Positions 14,948 through 22,072 of a stretch of DNA of 22,072 bases are shown piece by piece. The notes under the pieces were generated by a model that was not told the origin of the DNA, did not search any database, and saw nothing but the letters and a program-made list of their open reading frames with translations. Position numbers and translations under genes: made by a program. Source of the stretch: UBA4923 sp964486135. Lineage in GTDB: Bacteria; Bacillota; Clostridia; Saccharofermentanales; DTU023. How positions within the stretch are numbered: the first letter of the stretch is position 1; each line of letters opens with the position of its first letter. The DNA is taken from positions 1-22,072 of the forward strand of contig CAZAKT010000025.1 in NCBI GenBank assembly GCA_964486135.1, read 5' to 3'.

Positions 14948-15629
14948 AGAGGCGGCCCGGCGCTCCGGTCTTGAACCCGACGCCCAGACAATCCACAGGC
15001 TGGGTTATTTCATCGACCGCTTGAAAGAGGTCAACCGGGTCATGAACCTGACCGCCATTACAGAAGATGAGGCCATCGCCAGCCGCCACCTGGAGGACAG
15101 CTGGCAGCTGCTTGACTCCATCCCAGCCCATTCAAAGGTCATCGATATCGGGACGGGTGCCGGCTTTCCCGGCCTGGCCCTGAAGATCGTCCGTCCGGAT
15201 CTTGACATGACCCTTATGGATGCGACGGGGAAGAAGGTCCTTTTCCTAGAAGAGCTCATCGGTGACCTGGGCCTGGACCGGGTCCGGGCCATCCAGGGGA
15301 GGGCGGAGGAGAAGGCGCATGACCGTGGCTACCGCGAACAGTTCCAGGTCGCCCTGGCCCGCGCTGTCGCCCCCCTCCCCCAACTCGTGGAGCTCTGCCT
15401 TCCCTTTGTCAGGCAGGGCGGACGATTCATCGCCATGAAAGGGAAGGACAGTGAGGCGGATTCCGCCTCCAAGGCCATAAGGAAACTGGGGGGAACACTG
15501 GACAGCCTCTTGACCTACCAGCTGCCCCCACTCGATGAGCCGAGAAAGCTGGTCCTGATCAGGAAGACAGGTCCGTCACCGGCCCTCTATCCCAGGCGGA
15601 TGGCCCTGATCAAGAGGCTCCCACTCTGA
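14928..15629 (+). CDS. rsmG: 16S rRNA (guanine-527-N7) methyltransferase RsmG (GidB)
   Basis: RsmG methylates N7 of G527 in 16S rRNA with S-adenosylmethionine; loss gives low-level streptomycin resistance in several bacteria. The 233 residues from the GTG at 14928 show NLTAITEDEAIASRHLEDS (40-58), the SAM loop VIDIGTGAGFPGLALKI (71-87), MDATGKKVLFLEEL (97-110), and ALARAVAPLPQLVELCLPF. Length is typical. It overlaps mnmG by 20 bp, the common mnmG-rsmG arrangement. In many Firmicutes parA/parB or noc come next; here two minus-strand genes do. Confidence 0.95.
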   Translation: MDRRLIEEAARRSGLEPDAQTIHRLGYFIDRLKEVNRVMNLTAITEDEAIASRHLEDSWQLLDSIPAHSKVIDIGTGAGFPGLALKIVRPDLDMTLMDATGKKVLFLEELIGDLGLDRVRAIQGRAEEKAHDRGYREQFQVALARAVAPLPQLVELCLPFVRQGGRFIAMKGKDSEADSASKAIRKLGGTLDSLLTYQLPPLDEPRKLVLIRKTGPSPALYPRRMALIKRLPL

Positions 15630-15646
15630 GACACAGCCCGAATGCC

Positions 15647-15663
15647 GGACCGGCTGACCGTCC
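15647..15663. terminator. Possible weak terminator between convergent rsmG and the PF06541 gene
   Basis: GGAC (15647-15650) plus GG (15652-15653) pair with CC (15658-15659) plus GTCC (15660-15663) around CTGA, with one bulged C. A T-rich run follows only from about 15675 on the + strand, 12 bp later, so this is a poor match to an intrinsic terminator. It is the only hairpin in the 42-bp gap. Confidence 0.3.
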
Positions 15664-15671
15664 CTGGACAC

Positions 15672-16397
15672 TTACTTTTTTTCTTTTTCGGAATGGATGA
15701 TGGCCTTGAGTCTTTTCAGGCTTTCACTGTAACTTGTCGAGCTCAGCTTTGGAAAGGCAAGTATCATACGGTGGACCTGTGAATTGGCCTTGCGCAGCGC
15801 CACCGAATAGCCTGAGTTGGCCTTTCCGTACAAGTTCTTGACCGATTGAAGGGCATCGTCGATTGAATGTGACATCCCCCTGAGGATGTCCTCGAATTCA
15901 GCAAATTTGGTGACTGTGTAGACCAGGTCGGTGAGGAAAAAAGAGAAGAGAACCAGGGCCAGTATCTCGCGCGTGCCCTCCGGGACCCTTGCCGTCAGGG
16001 AGACGATCAGGGGGTGCAGATAATGAATCAGGAGGAGGGCGAAGAGGCCAAAGGCGATCAGGCCCCTAAGGTAGACCCGGCCCTTGATGTTGAAACGCTT
16101 TTCGGAATAATCCCACCAGCGGGCGTGGAAGAGTTTCTCCATGGCCCAGGAGGTCAAGTATTCCAGGCTGCCGGTTAAAAGAAGGGCGGCCAGGAAAAGG
16201 AGGAGGGGATTGTGGATGCCCCCAAGCAGAAGGATGATCAGGAGGGCGCCGAAACCATAGATGGGACAGTAGGGGCCGTTGAGGAAGCCGCGGTTGACAA
16301 AACTCTTCCGCATAATGGAGCAAAGCGCCGTTTCATAGCACCAGCCAATCACGCTATAGGTGAGGAACCAGAGGAAGCAGGTCTCAATTTGAATCAT
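15672..16397 (-). CDS. PF06541-family membrane protein (putative ABC-transporter type IV / CmpB)
   Basis: This 241-residue integral membrane protein matches the PF06541 pattern: an N-terminal span with GWCYE (18-22), FVNRGFLNGPYCPIYGFG (33-50), and WWDYSEKRFNIKGRVYLRG (94-112). About five hydrophobic segments are visible (roughly 8-24, 45-62, 66-84, 112-132, 144-164). A charged helical C-terminal tail of about 75 residues ends in KEKK and is probably cytoplasmic. Despite the family name no transported substrate is known and no ABC ATPase lies nearby. The frame is open far upstream, but the ATG at 16397 follows a GGGGGTCG site and gives the family N-terminus. It overlaps the upstream HD gene by 14 bp, so the two should be co-transcribed and coupled. 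Confidence 0.85.
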   Translation of the reverse strand: MIQIETCFLWFLTYSVIGWCYETALCSIMRKSFVNRGFLNGPYCPIYGFGALLIILLLGGIHNPLLLFLAALLLTGSLEYLTSWAMEKLFHARWWDYSEKRFNIKGRVYLRGLIAFGLFALLLIHYLHPLIVSLTARVPEGTREILALVLFSFFLTDLVYTVTKFAEFEDILRGMSHSIDDALQSVKNLYGKANSGYSVALRKANSQVHRMILAFPKLSSTSYSESLKRLKAIIHSEKEKK

Positions 16398-16998
16398 TTT
16401 CGACCCCCAGGACCCTTTTCCCCCTGGCTCCGACTGAGGCCAGTATTTCACGGGTGGCACAGATCCTGTCGGCCAGAATAACGATGAAACTTTCCTTGTA
16501 CCGGGGTGGGCGGGGGTTGAGTGGGAACATATGCTTAAGGATGATATCCCTTTCGACAGGGGTGAGGGTAAAATCCCGTTCCGCGTTCTCCAGGGCCCTT
16601 CTTGCATGTATGAAGCCATGTAAACGGTGGCTTTTATCCGCTTCGTGCCAGTCATAAAGGAAGTAATCGTGGAGGAGGGCCCCACGGACAAGACTTCTCA
16701 TATCAAACTTGAAAGGCAGCCACCGGGCCAGTCTGACACTGAGGAGGGTGACGGCGATCGAATGATCATAGCAGCTGACATCCCCGTGCTGACGGTAGGC
16801 CTTTTCACTTTGCAGGCCTTCCGACTGGAGGATATCCCTGGCATGTTCAAGGAGGATATCAGGTAGCTGCTGGTCGGAAGTCCTGCCGGATTCCCGTCCA
16901 CTGTCAGCTGACCGGAGAAGATCCCCGGATTCATCCCTGCTTGTCTTGTGGTCCATAGCACCTCTTCTGCCCGCCCCGCTGGGAGGGAACTCTTTCAT
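16384..16998 (-). CDS. HD-domain protein, predicted metal-dependent phosphohydrolase
   Basis: The 204 residues contain an HD-type domain: His71 and His79 (QHGDVSCYDHS), the metal pair His110-Asp111 in GALLHDYFLYDWH, further His127 and His131 (RLHGFIHA), His156 (LKHMFPL) and Asp177 (LADRICA). Such domains usually hydrolyse phosphate esters of nucleotides or signalling molecules; the substrate is unknown. The first 45 residues are polar and look disordered. Two starts are possible: ATG at 16998 behind AGGGG, or ATG at 16956 behind AGAGG, giving 190 residues. It overlaps the PF06541 gene by 14 bp and is divergent from gyrA. From memory, HD proteins beside PF06541 proteins recur in Clostridia, which supports a functional pair. 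Confidence 0.85.
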   Translation of the reverse strand: MKEFPPSGAGRRGAMDHKTSRDESGDLLRSADSGRESGRTSDQQLPDILLEHARDILQSEGLQSEKAYRQHGDVSCYDHSIAVTLLSVRLARWLPFKFDMRSLVRGALLHDYFLYDWHEADKSHRLHGFIHARRALENAERDFTLTPVERDIILKHMFPLNPRPPRYKESFIVILADRICATREILASVGARGKRVLGVENDSN

Positions 16999-17022
16999 AG
17001 CCCTTTTCCCCTAGCTTAACAC

Positions 17023-17052
17023 GATCCGCCAAGGCTTTGCCGGGGGCGGATC
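17023..17052. promoter_or_regulatory. 8-bp inverted repeat between divergent HD gene and gyrA
   Basis: GATCCGCC (17023-17030) and GGCGGATC (17045-17052) are perfect inverted copies 14 bp apart, with a nested GGC-TTT-GCC inside. The repeat ends 14 bp before the gyrA -10 box and so covers its -35 position. No T run follows on either strand, which argues against a terminator. It could be an operator or a supercoiling-sensitive cruciform; this is inference. Confidence 0.5.
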
Positions 17053-17063
17053 AAGTCCCCTTA

Positions 17064-17072
17064 TGGTAGAAT
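17064..17072 (+). promoter_or_regulatory. Extended -10 promoter of gyrA
   Basis: TGG followed by TAGAAT (17067-17072) is an extended -10 element without a recognisable -35 box at the right distance. Transcription would start near 17079, leaving a leader of about 60 nt before the ATG at 17141. gyrA promoters with poor -35 boxes are known to respond to supercoiling in other bacteria. Confidence 0.55.
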
Positions 17073-17140
17073 TAGGGAGATAAAACCTGCTTTGATTTCA
17101 CTAATTCCGATACACTTTTCCGGCAGACAGGGAGGAAGAA

Positions 17141-19774
17141 ATGGCTTTGGAGCCAAACAAGAAGACTGATTATAATATGCGCGAAGTTGCCGTTGACGCG
17201 GCCTTCCAGAATCCGGACAACCTGGTTATCCCCGTTGATCTCGAAGAAGAGATGAAAAAATCCTTCATCGATTATGCCATGAGCGTTATTTCCGACCGGG
17301 CCCTCCCCGATGTCCGCGACGGCTTGAAACCTGTGCACCGCAGGATCCTCTATTCCATGTTCACGCAGGGCTTCAGCTGGGACAAGCCGCACCGCAAGAG
17401 CGCGACTACCATCGGCGATGTCCTCGGCCGTTTCCACCCCCATGGTGACGCCAGTGTCTACGACGCCCTGGTCAGGATGGCCCAGGATTTCTCCATGCGC
17501 CACCCCCTGATTGACGGCCACGGCAACTTTGGATCCCGTGACGGTGACCCGCCGGCCGCCTACCGGTATACGGAGGCCCGGCTGACCCGTCTCGGCGGCG
17601 AGATGATGAATGACCTCAACAAGGATACGGTTGACTTCCAGCCCAACTACGATGAGCGCTTCGAGGAGCCCGTCGTCCTGCCGGCAGGTTTCCCCAATTT
17701 ACTGGTCTCCGGTTCGACGGGTATCGCGGTTGGCATGGTCACCAATATCCCCCCCCACAATATGCGGGAGGTCATCGCGGGTACCATCCACCTGATAGAC
17801 AATCCCGAGGCGACGAACGACGACCTCATGGAATTTATCCCAGCCCCTGACTTCCCGACGGGGGGCCAGATCATGGGGATCTCCGGTTCCCGTTCGGCGT
17901 ACAGGCGGGGCAGGGGCCGGATCGTTGTCCGCGGCCATGCCGACATAGAGGAGACAGCCAACAACCGTTTCCGCATCCTCATCCGGTCACTCCCCTATAT
18001 GGTAAACAAGGCCCGCCTGATTGAGCGCATGGCAGAGCTGGTCAAGGACAAGCGGATCGAAGGCATCTCTGATGTCCGCGATGAGTCGGACCGGCATGAG
18101 TCCATCCGGATCGTGGTGGAACTCAGGCGTGACGCGACACCCATGGTGGTCTTGAACCAGCTTTACCGCCACACCCAGCTCCAGGACACCTTTGGCGCCA
18201 ATATGCTGGCCCTGGTCTCCGAGGACGGCAAGTATGTCCCCCAGCAGCTCGAATTGAAGGAGATCCTGGACCACTTCATAGGCCACCAGCGGGAGGTGAT
18301 CACCCGGCGGACCACCTTTGATTTGAACCGGGCCGAGGCCCGCCTGCATCTGGTGGAGGGCCTCCAGCTTGCCATCGACCACATCGATGAGGTCATCTCC
18401 ATAATCCGGGGCTCCAAGGACGAGGATATGGCCAAACTCCAGCTATGCGAGCGCTTTGGCTTCTCAGAGAAGCAGGCCCAGCATGTCGTCGACATGAGGC
18501 TGGGCCGACTTTCCGGCCTGGAGCGGGAGAAACTGGCGGAAGAACATGAGGACCTGGCGGAAAAGATCGCCGGCTATCGGCGGGTCCTGGCTGACAGGGA
18601 ACTGCTCCATCAGATTATGAAGGAGGAGCTCAGCGCCCTTGCCGCCCGCTATGGCGACGACAGGCGTACGGAGATTTTACCGGCCGGTGAATATGAGATT
18701 GACGACGAGGAACTGATTGAGGAGGAGCAGGTGGTCATCGCCATGACCCACGCCGGCTACATCAAGCGTATGCCGGTCGATGTCTACAGCGCCCAACACA
18801 GGGGTGGGAGGGGCATCACGGCTATGCAGACCCGGGAGGACGATTTTGTCGATACACTCATGATCACCTCGACCCACCAGACCCTCTTGTTCTTCACCGA
18901 CTTTGGCAAATGCTACCGGCTGAAAGGCTACCAGATACCCGAGTCCGGCCGTATGGCCAGGGGGATGGCCATCGTCAACCTTCTCCATCTCGAGCCGGGC
19001 GAGAAGGTCCGGACCCTGATCCAGATTGATTCCTTTGATCAGGGGGGCTACCTGGTCACGGCGACAGAGAGCGGCATGGTCAAGAAGACGGCCCTGGCCG
19101 ATTATTCCAATATCCATAAAAGAGGCCTCATCGCCATCAACCTGCGGGAGGGGGATCGCCTGGTCAATGTCCGCCTCTCGGACGACGATCATGACATTGT
19201 CCTGGTAACCCGCAAGGGCATGTCGATCCGGTTCCCGGAAGCCTCGGTCAGGGCCACCGGCCGCAACACCATGGGGGTGCGGGGGATCAGACTGGGCAAG
19301 GACGATACCGTCATTGGCATGCTGGCGACCGATTCGGGGGACACCCTCCTGGTAATCACGGAGAACGGCTTTGGCAAACGGTCCAGGCTGGCTGATTACA
19401 GGGTCCAGAACAGGGCAGGCAAGGGCCTGATCACCTACAGGACGACCAAGAGGACGGGCAAGCTGGTGGGCGTCGCCCAGGTCAACGATTCCGACGACGT
19501 CCTCCTGATCAATGATCTGGGTATCATCATCCGCTTCCGGGCAAGTGAGATACCGGTGCTGGGCCGCAACACCTCCGGCGTCACCCTTATGCGGAGCCGG
19601 GAGGGCCTGGTGGTTGACATGTCAATTGTCTCCGGGGAGGAGGACGAGGACCACGAAACGGTCAACGGCGAGTACCTGCCCGACGATCCCGATGACGAAC
19701 CGCTTGTCAGTGAAGAGGATGAGGAGGACGACGGGGAGGATCTGGACGAAAGAGATGAAAGACAAGAGGATTAA
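17141..19774 (+). CDS. gyrA: DNA gyrase subunit A
   Basis: GyrA is the DNA-cutting subunit of gyrase, which adds negative supercoils with GyrB and ATP. The 877 residues show YAMSVISDRALPDVRDGLKP (45-64), HPHGDASVYDALVRMAQ (99-115), the catalytic tyrosine Tyr143 in AAYRYTEARL, and PDFPTGGQI. In the C-terminal wrapping domain the GyrA box reads QHRGGRG (552-558; usual QRRGGRG), which supports GyrA over ParC. The position equal to E. coli Ser83 is Ala104, as in Mycobacterium tuberculosis. About 20 extra residues precede the usual start, and the protein ends in a strongly acidic tail of about 45 residues. GGAGGAAG precedes the ATG. gyrB is not adjacent; pepF follows after 5 bp. Confidence 0.96.
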   Translation: MALEPNKKTDYNMREVAVDAAFQNPDNLVIPVDLEEEMKKSFIDYAMSVISDRALPDVRDGLKPVHRRILYSMFTQGFSWDKPHRKSATTIGDVLGRFHPHGDASVYDALVRMAQDFSMRHPLIDGHGNFGSRDGDPPAAYRYTEARLTRLGGEMMNDLNKDTVDFQPNYDERFEEPVVLPAGFPNLLVSGSTGIAVGMVTNIPPHNMREVIAGTIHLIDNPEATNDDLMEFIPAPDFPTGGQIMGISGSRSAYRRGRGRIVVRGHADIEETANNRFRILIRSLPYMVNKARLIERMAELVKDKRIEGISDVRDESDRHESIRIVVELRRDATPMVVLNQLYRHTQLQDTFGANMLALVSEDGKYVPQQLELKEILDHFIGHQREVITRRTTFDLNRAEARLHLVEGLQLAIDHIDEVISIIRGSKDEDMAKLQLCERFGFSEKQAQHVVDMRLGRLSGLEREKLAEEHEDLAEKIAGYRRVLADRELLHQIMKEELSALAARYGDDRRTEILPAGEYEIDDEELIEEEQVVIAMTHAGYIKRMPVDVYSAQHRGGRGITAMQTREDDFVDTLMITSTHQTLLFFTDFGKCYRLKGYQIPESGRMARGMAIVNLLHLEPGEKVRTLIQIDSFDQGGYLVTATESGMVKKTALADYSNIHKRGLIAINLREGDRLVNVRLSDDDHDIVLVTRKGMSIRFPEASVRATGRNTMGVRGIRLGKDDTVIGMLATDSGDTLLVITENGFGKRSRLADYRVQNRAGKGLITYRTTKRTGKLVGVAQVNDSDDVLLINDLGIIIRFRASEIPVLGRNTSGVTLMRSREGLVVDMSIVSGEEDEDHETVNGEYLPDDPDDEPLVSEEDEEDDGEDLDERDERQED

Positions 19775-19779
19775 GCCCC

Positions 19780-21612
19780 TTGGGAAAAGAGAGATACCTT
19801 ATCAAGGAAAAGAAGCCTGAAAGACAAGCGAAGCGGTCTGAGCTCCCCCGTGAACAGACCTGGGATATGACAAGGGTCTTTCCAAGCCTCGATGCCTGGG
19901 AAGCGTCCTTTGCGGACCTTGCCTCCAGGAAGCAGGAATTGACCCGCTACCGGGGGAGGCTTTCCGAATCCGCCTCCTGCCTGCTCCAGGCCATAAAGGA
20001 CCGTCAGGCTATTACTGAAGGGCTGGGAAAACTGGCGACCTACGCCTACCATAGGAGCGACGAGGACACGGGCAATCCTGAATACCTGGCAATGAAAGAC
20101 CGGTTCGGAAGCCTCCTGGCTGTCCTTATGGGTGAGGATGCCTGGTTCGAGCCGGAGCTGGCCGACCTGCCGGAGGAGACCCTGGACCGCTTCCTGGAGG
20201 AAGAAGGGGAGCTTGAGCCCTATCGGCACTATTTTGAAAAAATCCTCCGGGAGAAGGCCTACAAGCTTTCACCCAAGGAAGAGACCCTCCTGGCCCGGGC
20301 CAGCCAGATCTTCTCAGGGCCGGACGAAATTTACAGCCTCTTTTCCAATGCGGATCTGACCTTCGACCCGGTCGTCAATGAAAAGGGTGAAAGGCTTGAG
20401 ATGTCGCACGCCCGTTACAGCCTCTTTTTGGAAAGCCGGGATCCCCGCGTCCGGCGTGAGGCCTTCGCCAGTATGTACAAGAGCTTTGGCCAGTTCCGAA
20501 ATACCTGTGCCGCCATCCTCTCAAATGCCATCCGCACAGATAGCTTCAACAAGTCCATCCGGGGCTTCAAGACAGGCCGGGAAGCCTCCCTCTTCGAAAA
20601 TGCCATCCCGGAAGAAGTCTATGACAGCCTGATTGAGGCCGTTCATGAACGACTGCCCCTCCTCCACCGCTACGTGGAACTGCGCAAGAGTATTCTGGGG
20701 CTGGAGGAACTCCACTCCTACGATATGTATGTACCGCTGGTTGAGTCTGTCGACCCACACTATTCCTTCGATGAGGCCAAAGAGCTCCTCATCCAAGCGC
20801 TGGCCCCTCTGGGAGAGGAATACGGAGCCGTTCTGAAACGGGCTTTCGAGGAACGCTGGATTGACTGGGGGCTGAACACAGGCAAGCGCTCCGGCGCCTA
20901 CTCAGGGGGCTCCTACAGCACCCCTCCCTTCATTTTGATCAGCTGGCAGGGTAGCCTGGACAATCTTTACACCCTGGCCCATGAGCTGGGCCACAGCCTG
21001 CATTCCTACTTCACGAGGAAAACCCAGCCCTTCCAATACGGGACTTATCCCATCTTCCTGGCGGAGATCGCCTCCACCTGCAACGAGATTCTCCTGACCG
21101 ACTATCTGCTCGGGACTGCGGAGGACGAAAAGACCCGGGCAGCGGTGGTCAACCACTATCTGGACGGCTTCAAGGGGACCTTTTTCCGCCAGACCCAGTT
21201 TGCCGAATTCGAGCATCTCATCCACCAGGCGGATGAGGCGGGTACAGCCCTGACGGCCGACTACCTCAGTGAACTCTACGGGGAGCTGAACAGGAAATAT
21301 TATGGTCCCGCCCTCAGCCAGGATCCTGAGATTGCCTATGAGTGGGCCAGGGTCCCCCACTTCTATTACAACTTCTATGTCTTTCAGTACGCGACGGGTT
21401 TTGCCGCGGCCACAGCCCTGGCGGAAGCTATCCTCAGGGAAGGCCAGCCGGCCGTCGACCGCTACCTCGCTTTCCTGGCCTCCGGCTCCTCCCGCTGGCC
21501 TATCGAACTCCTGAAGGAGGCCGGGGTTGATATGACCCGGGCAGAGACCCTGATCCAGGCACTTGATGCCTTTGGCCGTTCACTTGACGAGATGGAAGGG
21601 TTGGTTGGATAA
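19780..21612 (+). CDS. pepF: Oligoendopeptidase F, M3 family zinc metallopeptidase
   Basis: PepF is a cytosolic zinc peptidase that cuts peptides of roughly 7-17 residues. The 610 residues are the usual family length. Seen: RSELPREQTWDMTRVFPS (about 19-36) at the N-terminus, as in PepF; the zinc motif HELGH beginning at His401 in AHELGHSLHSYF; the downstream acidic ligand region AEIASTCNE (Glu429); and YYNFYVFQYATGFAAA near the end. There is no signal peptide. The TTG at 19780 follows AGAGGA (19764-19769) by 10 nt and lies 5 bp after the gyrA stop; no in-frame ATG precedes the conserved region, so TTG is the best start. Its coupling to gyrA is unusual, and the small membrane protein gene follows after 3 bp. 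Confidence 0.95.
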   Translation: MGKERYLIKEKKPERQAKRSELPREQTWDMTRVFPSLDAWEASFADLASRKQELTRYRGRLSESASCLLQAIKDRQAITEGLGKLATYAYHRSDEDTGNPEYLAMKDRFGSLLAVLMGEDAWFEPELADLPEETLDRFLEEEGELEPYRHYFEKILREKAYKLSPKEETLLARASQIFSGPDEIYSLFSNADLTFDPVVNEKGERLEMSHARYSLFLESRDPRVRREAFASMYKSFGQFRNTCAAILSNAIRTDSFNKSIRGFKTGREASLFENAIPEEVYDSLIEAVHERLPLLHRYVELRKSILGLEELHSYDMYVPLVESVDPHYSFDEAKELLIQALAPLGEEYGAVLKRAFEERWIDWGLNTGKRSGAYSGGSYSTPPFILISWQGSLDNLYTLAHELGHSLHSYFTRKTQPFQYGTYPIFLAEIASTCNEILLTDYLLGTAEDEKTRAAVVNHYLDGFKGTFFRQTQFAEFEHLIHQADEAGTALTADYLSELYGELNRKYYGPALSQDPEIAYEWARVPHFYYNFYVFQYATGFAAATALAEAILREGQPAVDRYLAFLASGSSRWPIELLKEAGVDMTRAETLIQALDAFGRSLDEMEGLVG

Positions 21613-21615
21613 GCT

Positions 21616-21804
21616 ATGGATACCCTACTGTATATCATCGGGCTCATCGGCATCGCCCTGGCCTGTCTGGGCCTGGTCGCCCTCATGCAAAAACTCCAGG
21701 CGAGAAAGATCCGCTACTGGCAGGAAAAACGATCCTACGAACTCAAGCTGGCGGAGGAACTGGAGGAAGAGTTGAAAGAGAGAGCTCCCGGTGGGGAAGG
21801 CTAA
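21616..21804 (+). CDS. Small single-pass membrane protein with charged helical tail
   Basis: This 62-residue ORF begins 3 bp after the pepF stop. It has one N-terminal hydrophobic span (about 3-24, LLYIIGLIGIALACLGLVAL) followed by a highly charged, probably helical tail rich in Lys, Arg and Glu (26-55). That suggests an inner-membrane anchor with a cytoplasmic coiled coil. No family is recognised. The ribosome site is weak, with only G-rich GGTTGG in the end of pepF, so coupling to pepF translation is likely if it is expressed. The clear membrane-plus-helix pattern and tight spacing argue that it is real; its short length is the main doubt. Confidence 0.65.
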   Translation: MDTLLYIIGLIGIALACLGLVALMQKLQARKIRYWQEKRSYELKLAEELEEELKERAPGGEG

Positions 21805-22024
21805 GCCCCATTCTTCCCCGTCAGCAGGCAGGGCCTGGACCGGAGGGAGAGGCATAGGACGCCCGGACAGGTAGTGATGCGGGAGATGGTCTGAGTTTTT
21901 AGGTCAAGCAAGGGCCTCCTCTGGGAGGATGGCCGGTGACGATTGTCCCAAATGCCTATGTGGCAATACTTCCAAGTAATATACGAGTATTCATTGAATA
22001 GTCCAAGTACAAGGGTAACAGCGG
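21805..22024. other. Non-coding stretch before the outgoing promoter
   Basis: No convincing gene is seen on either strand. It holds a stem-loop at 21913-21934, two small dyads at 21967-21990 and a direct repeat TCCAAGTA (21971-21978 and 22002-22009). There is no clear intrinsic terminator for the gyrA-pepF unit. Confidence 0.5.
21913..21934. other. Stem-loop, 9 bp with one bulge, no T tract
   Basis: GGCCTCCTC (21913-21921) pairs with GAGGA (21925-21929) and GGCC (21931-21934) around a TGG loop, with T21930 bulged. No T run follows on either strand, so it is not a standard terminator. It may mark the 3' end of the gyrA-pepF transcript or protect it; that is a guess. Confidence 0.45.
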
Positions 22025-22053
22025 TTGACAAGGTGTAATTGGGCTGGTATTCT
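22025..22053 (+). promoter_or_regulatory. Strong sigma-A promoter reading out of the window
   Basis: TTGACA (22025-22030) and TATTCT (22048-22053) are 17 nt apart, and TGG directly before the -10 makes it extended. The start would be near 22060, so the gene it serves lies past the right edge. Upstream small dyads and a TCCAAGTA direct repeat could be control sites. Confidence 0.75.
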
Positions 22054-22072
22054 AGCAAGGCGCCTTTCGGAA

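Noticed and set aside
16398..16691. Upstream extension of the PF06541 frame inside the HD gene
   Set aside because: It is out of frame with, and overlaps, a well-supported HD-domain gene; family similarity begins at the ATG at 16397.
21913..21934. Intrinsic terminator of the gyrA-pepF unit
   Set aside because: The stem is good but no T run follows on either strand.
21801..22058. 85-codon minus-strand frame at the right edge
   Set aside because: No ribosome site, no domain, and it overlaps the strong + strand promoter and its dyads.
1..22072. CRISPR array, insertion sequence, phage or defence island
   Set aside because: No regularly spaced repeats, transposase, integrase or defence-type domain was seen; nearly all genes are conserved housekeeping genes.

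Overview
The window is a 22 kb stretch of bacterial housekeeping chromosome. It most likely comes from an anaerobic, fairly GC-rich member of the Firmicutes (class Clostridia, inferred). The grounds are the ctsR-mcsA-mcsB-clpC heat-shock operon with a CtsR operator, a YidC without the large E. coli-type periplasmic domain that is followed by a Jag/KhpB gene, sigma-A-type promoters, frequent GTG/TTG starts, and a clostridial-looking FolD variant. Genus cannot be read from the sequence. No rRNA, tRNA, CRISPR array, insertion sequence or prophage was seen.

Layout on the + strand. The window opens inside rpoC (C-terminal 537 residues), which ends at a strong two-tier terminator. A roughly 300 bp gap follows, with a possible 29-codon leader ORF whose stop overlaps the start of a short-chain dehydrogenase gene. 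Next is ctsR-mcsA-mcsB-clpC (2821-7534), driven by a consensus promoter with a CtsR box at its start site and closed by a perfect GC hairpin. folD follows with its own likely promoter. Then comes the classical origin-proximal cluster rpmH-rnpA-yidD-yidC-jag-mnmE-mnmG-rsmG (8649-15629), tightly packed with ATGA and GTGA overlaps. Two minus-strand genes (a PF06541 membrane protein and an HD-domain protein, 15672-16998) interrupt the strand bias. gyrA, pepF and a small single-pass membrane protein gene (17141-21804) form the last + strand unit. The right edge holds a strong promoter reading out of the window.

How the genes fit together. McsA and McsB form the protein-arginine kinase that tags proteins for ClpC-ClpP and relieves CtsR repression. 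RnpA is the protein part of RNase P, and L34 is its usual neighbour. YidD and YidC serve membrane insertion, and Jag/KhpB is an RNA-binding partner. MnmE-MnmG modify the tRNA wobble uridine using a folate one-carbon unit, and RsmG methylates 16S rRNA. FolD belongs to the folate C1 pool that MnmEG draws on.

The most unusual observations are these: a FolD that lacks two of the three residues needed for its cyclohydrolase reaction; the HD/PF06541 pair facing gyrA across an 8-bp inverted repeat; a coupled leader ORF before the dehydrogenase; a dyad at the rpmH start site; three phased CtsR-like heptads inside yidC; and an origin-type gene cluster without dnaA, gyrB or DnaA boxes. I see no convincing wholly new multi-gene defence or biosynthetic system here.
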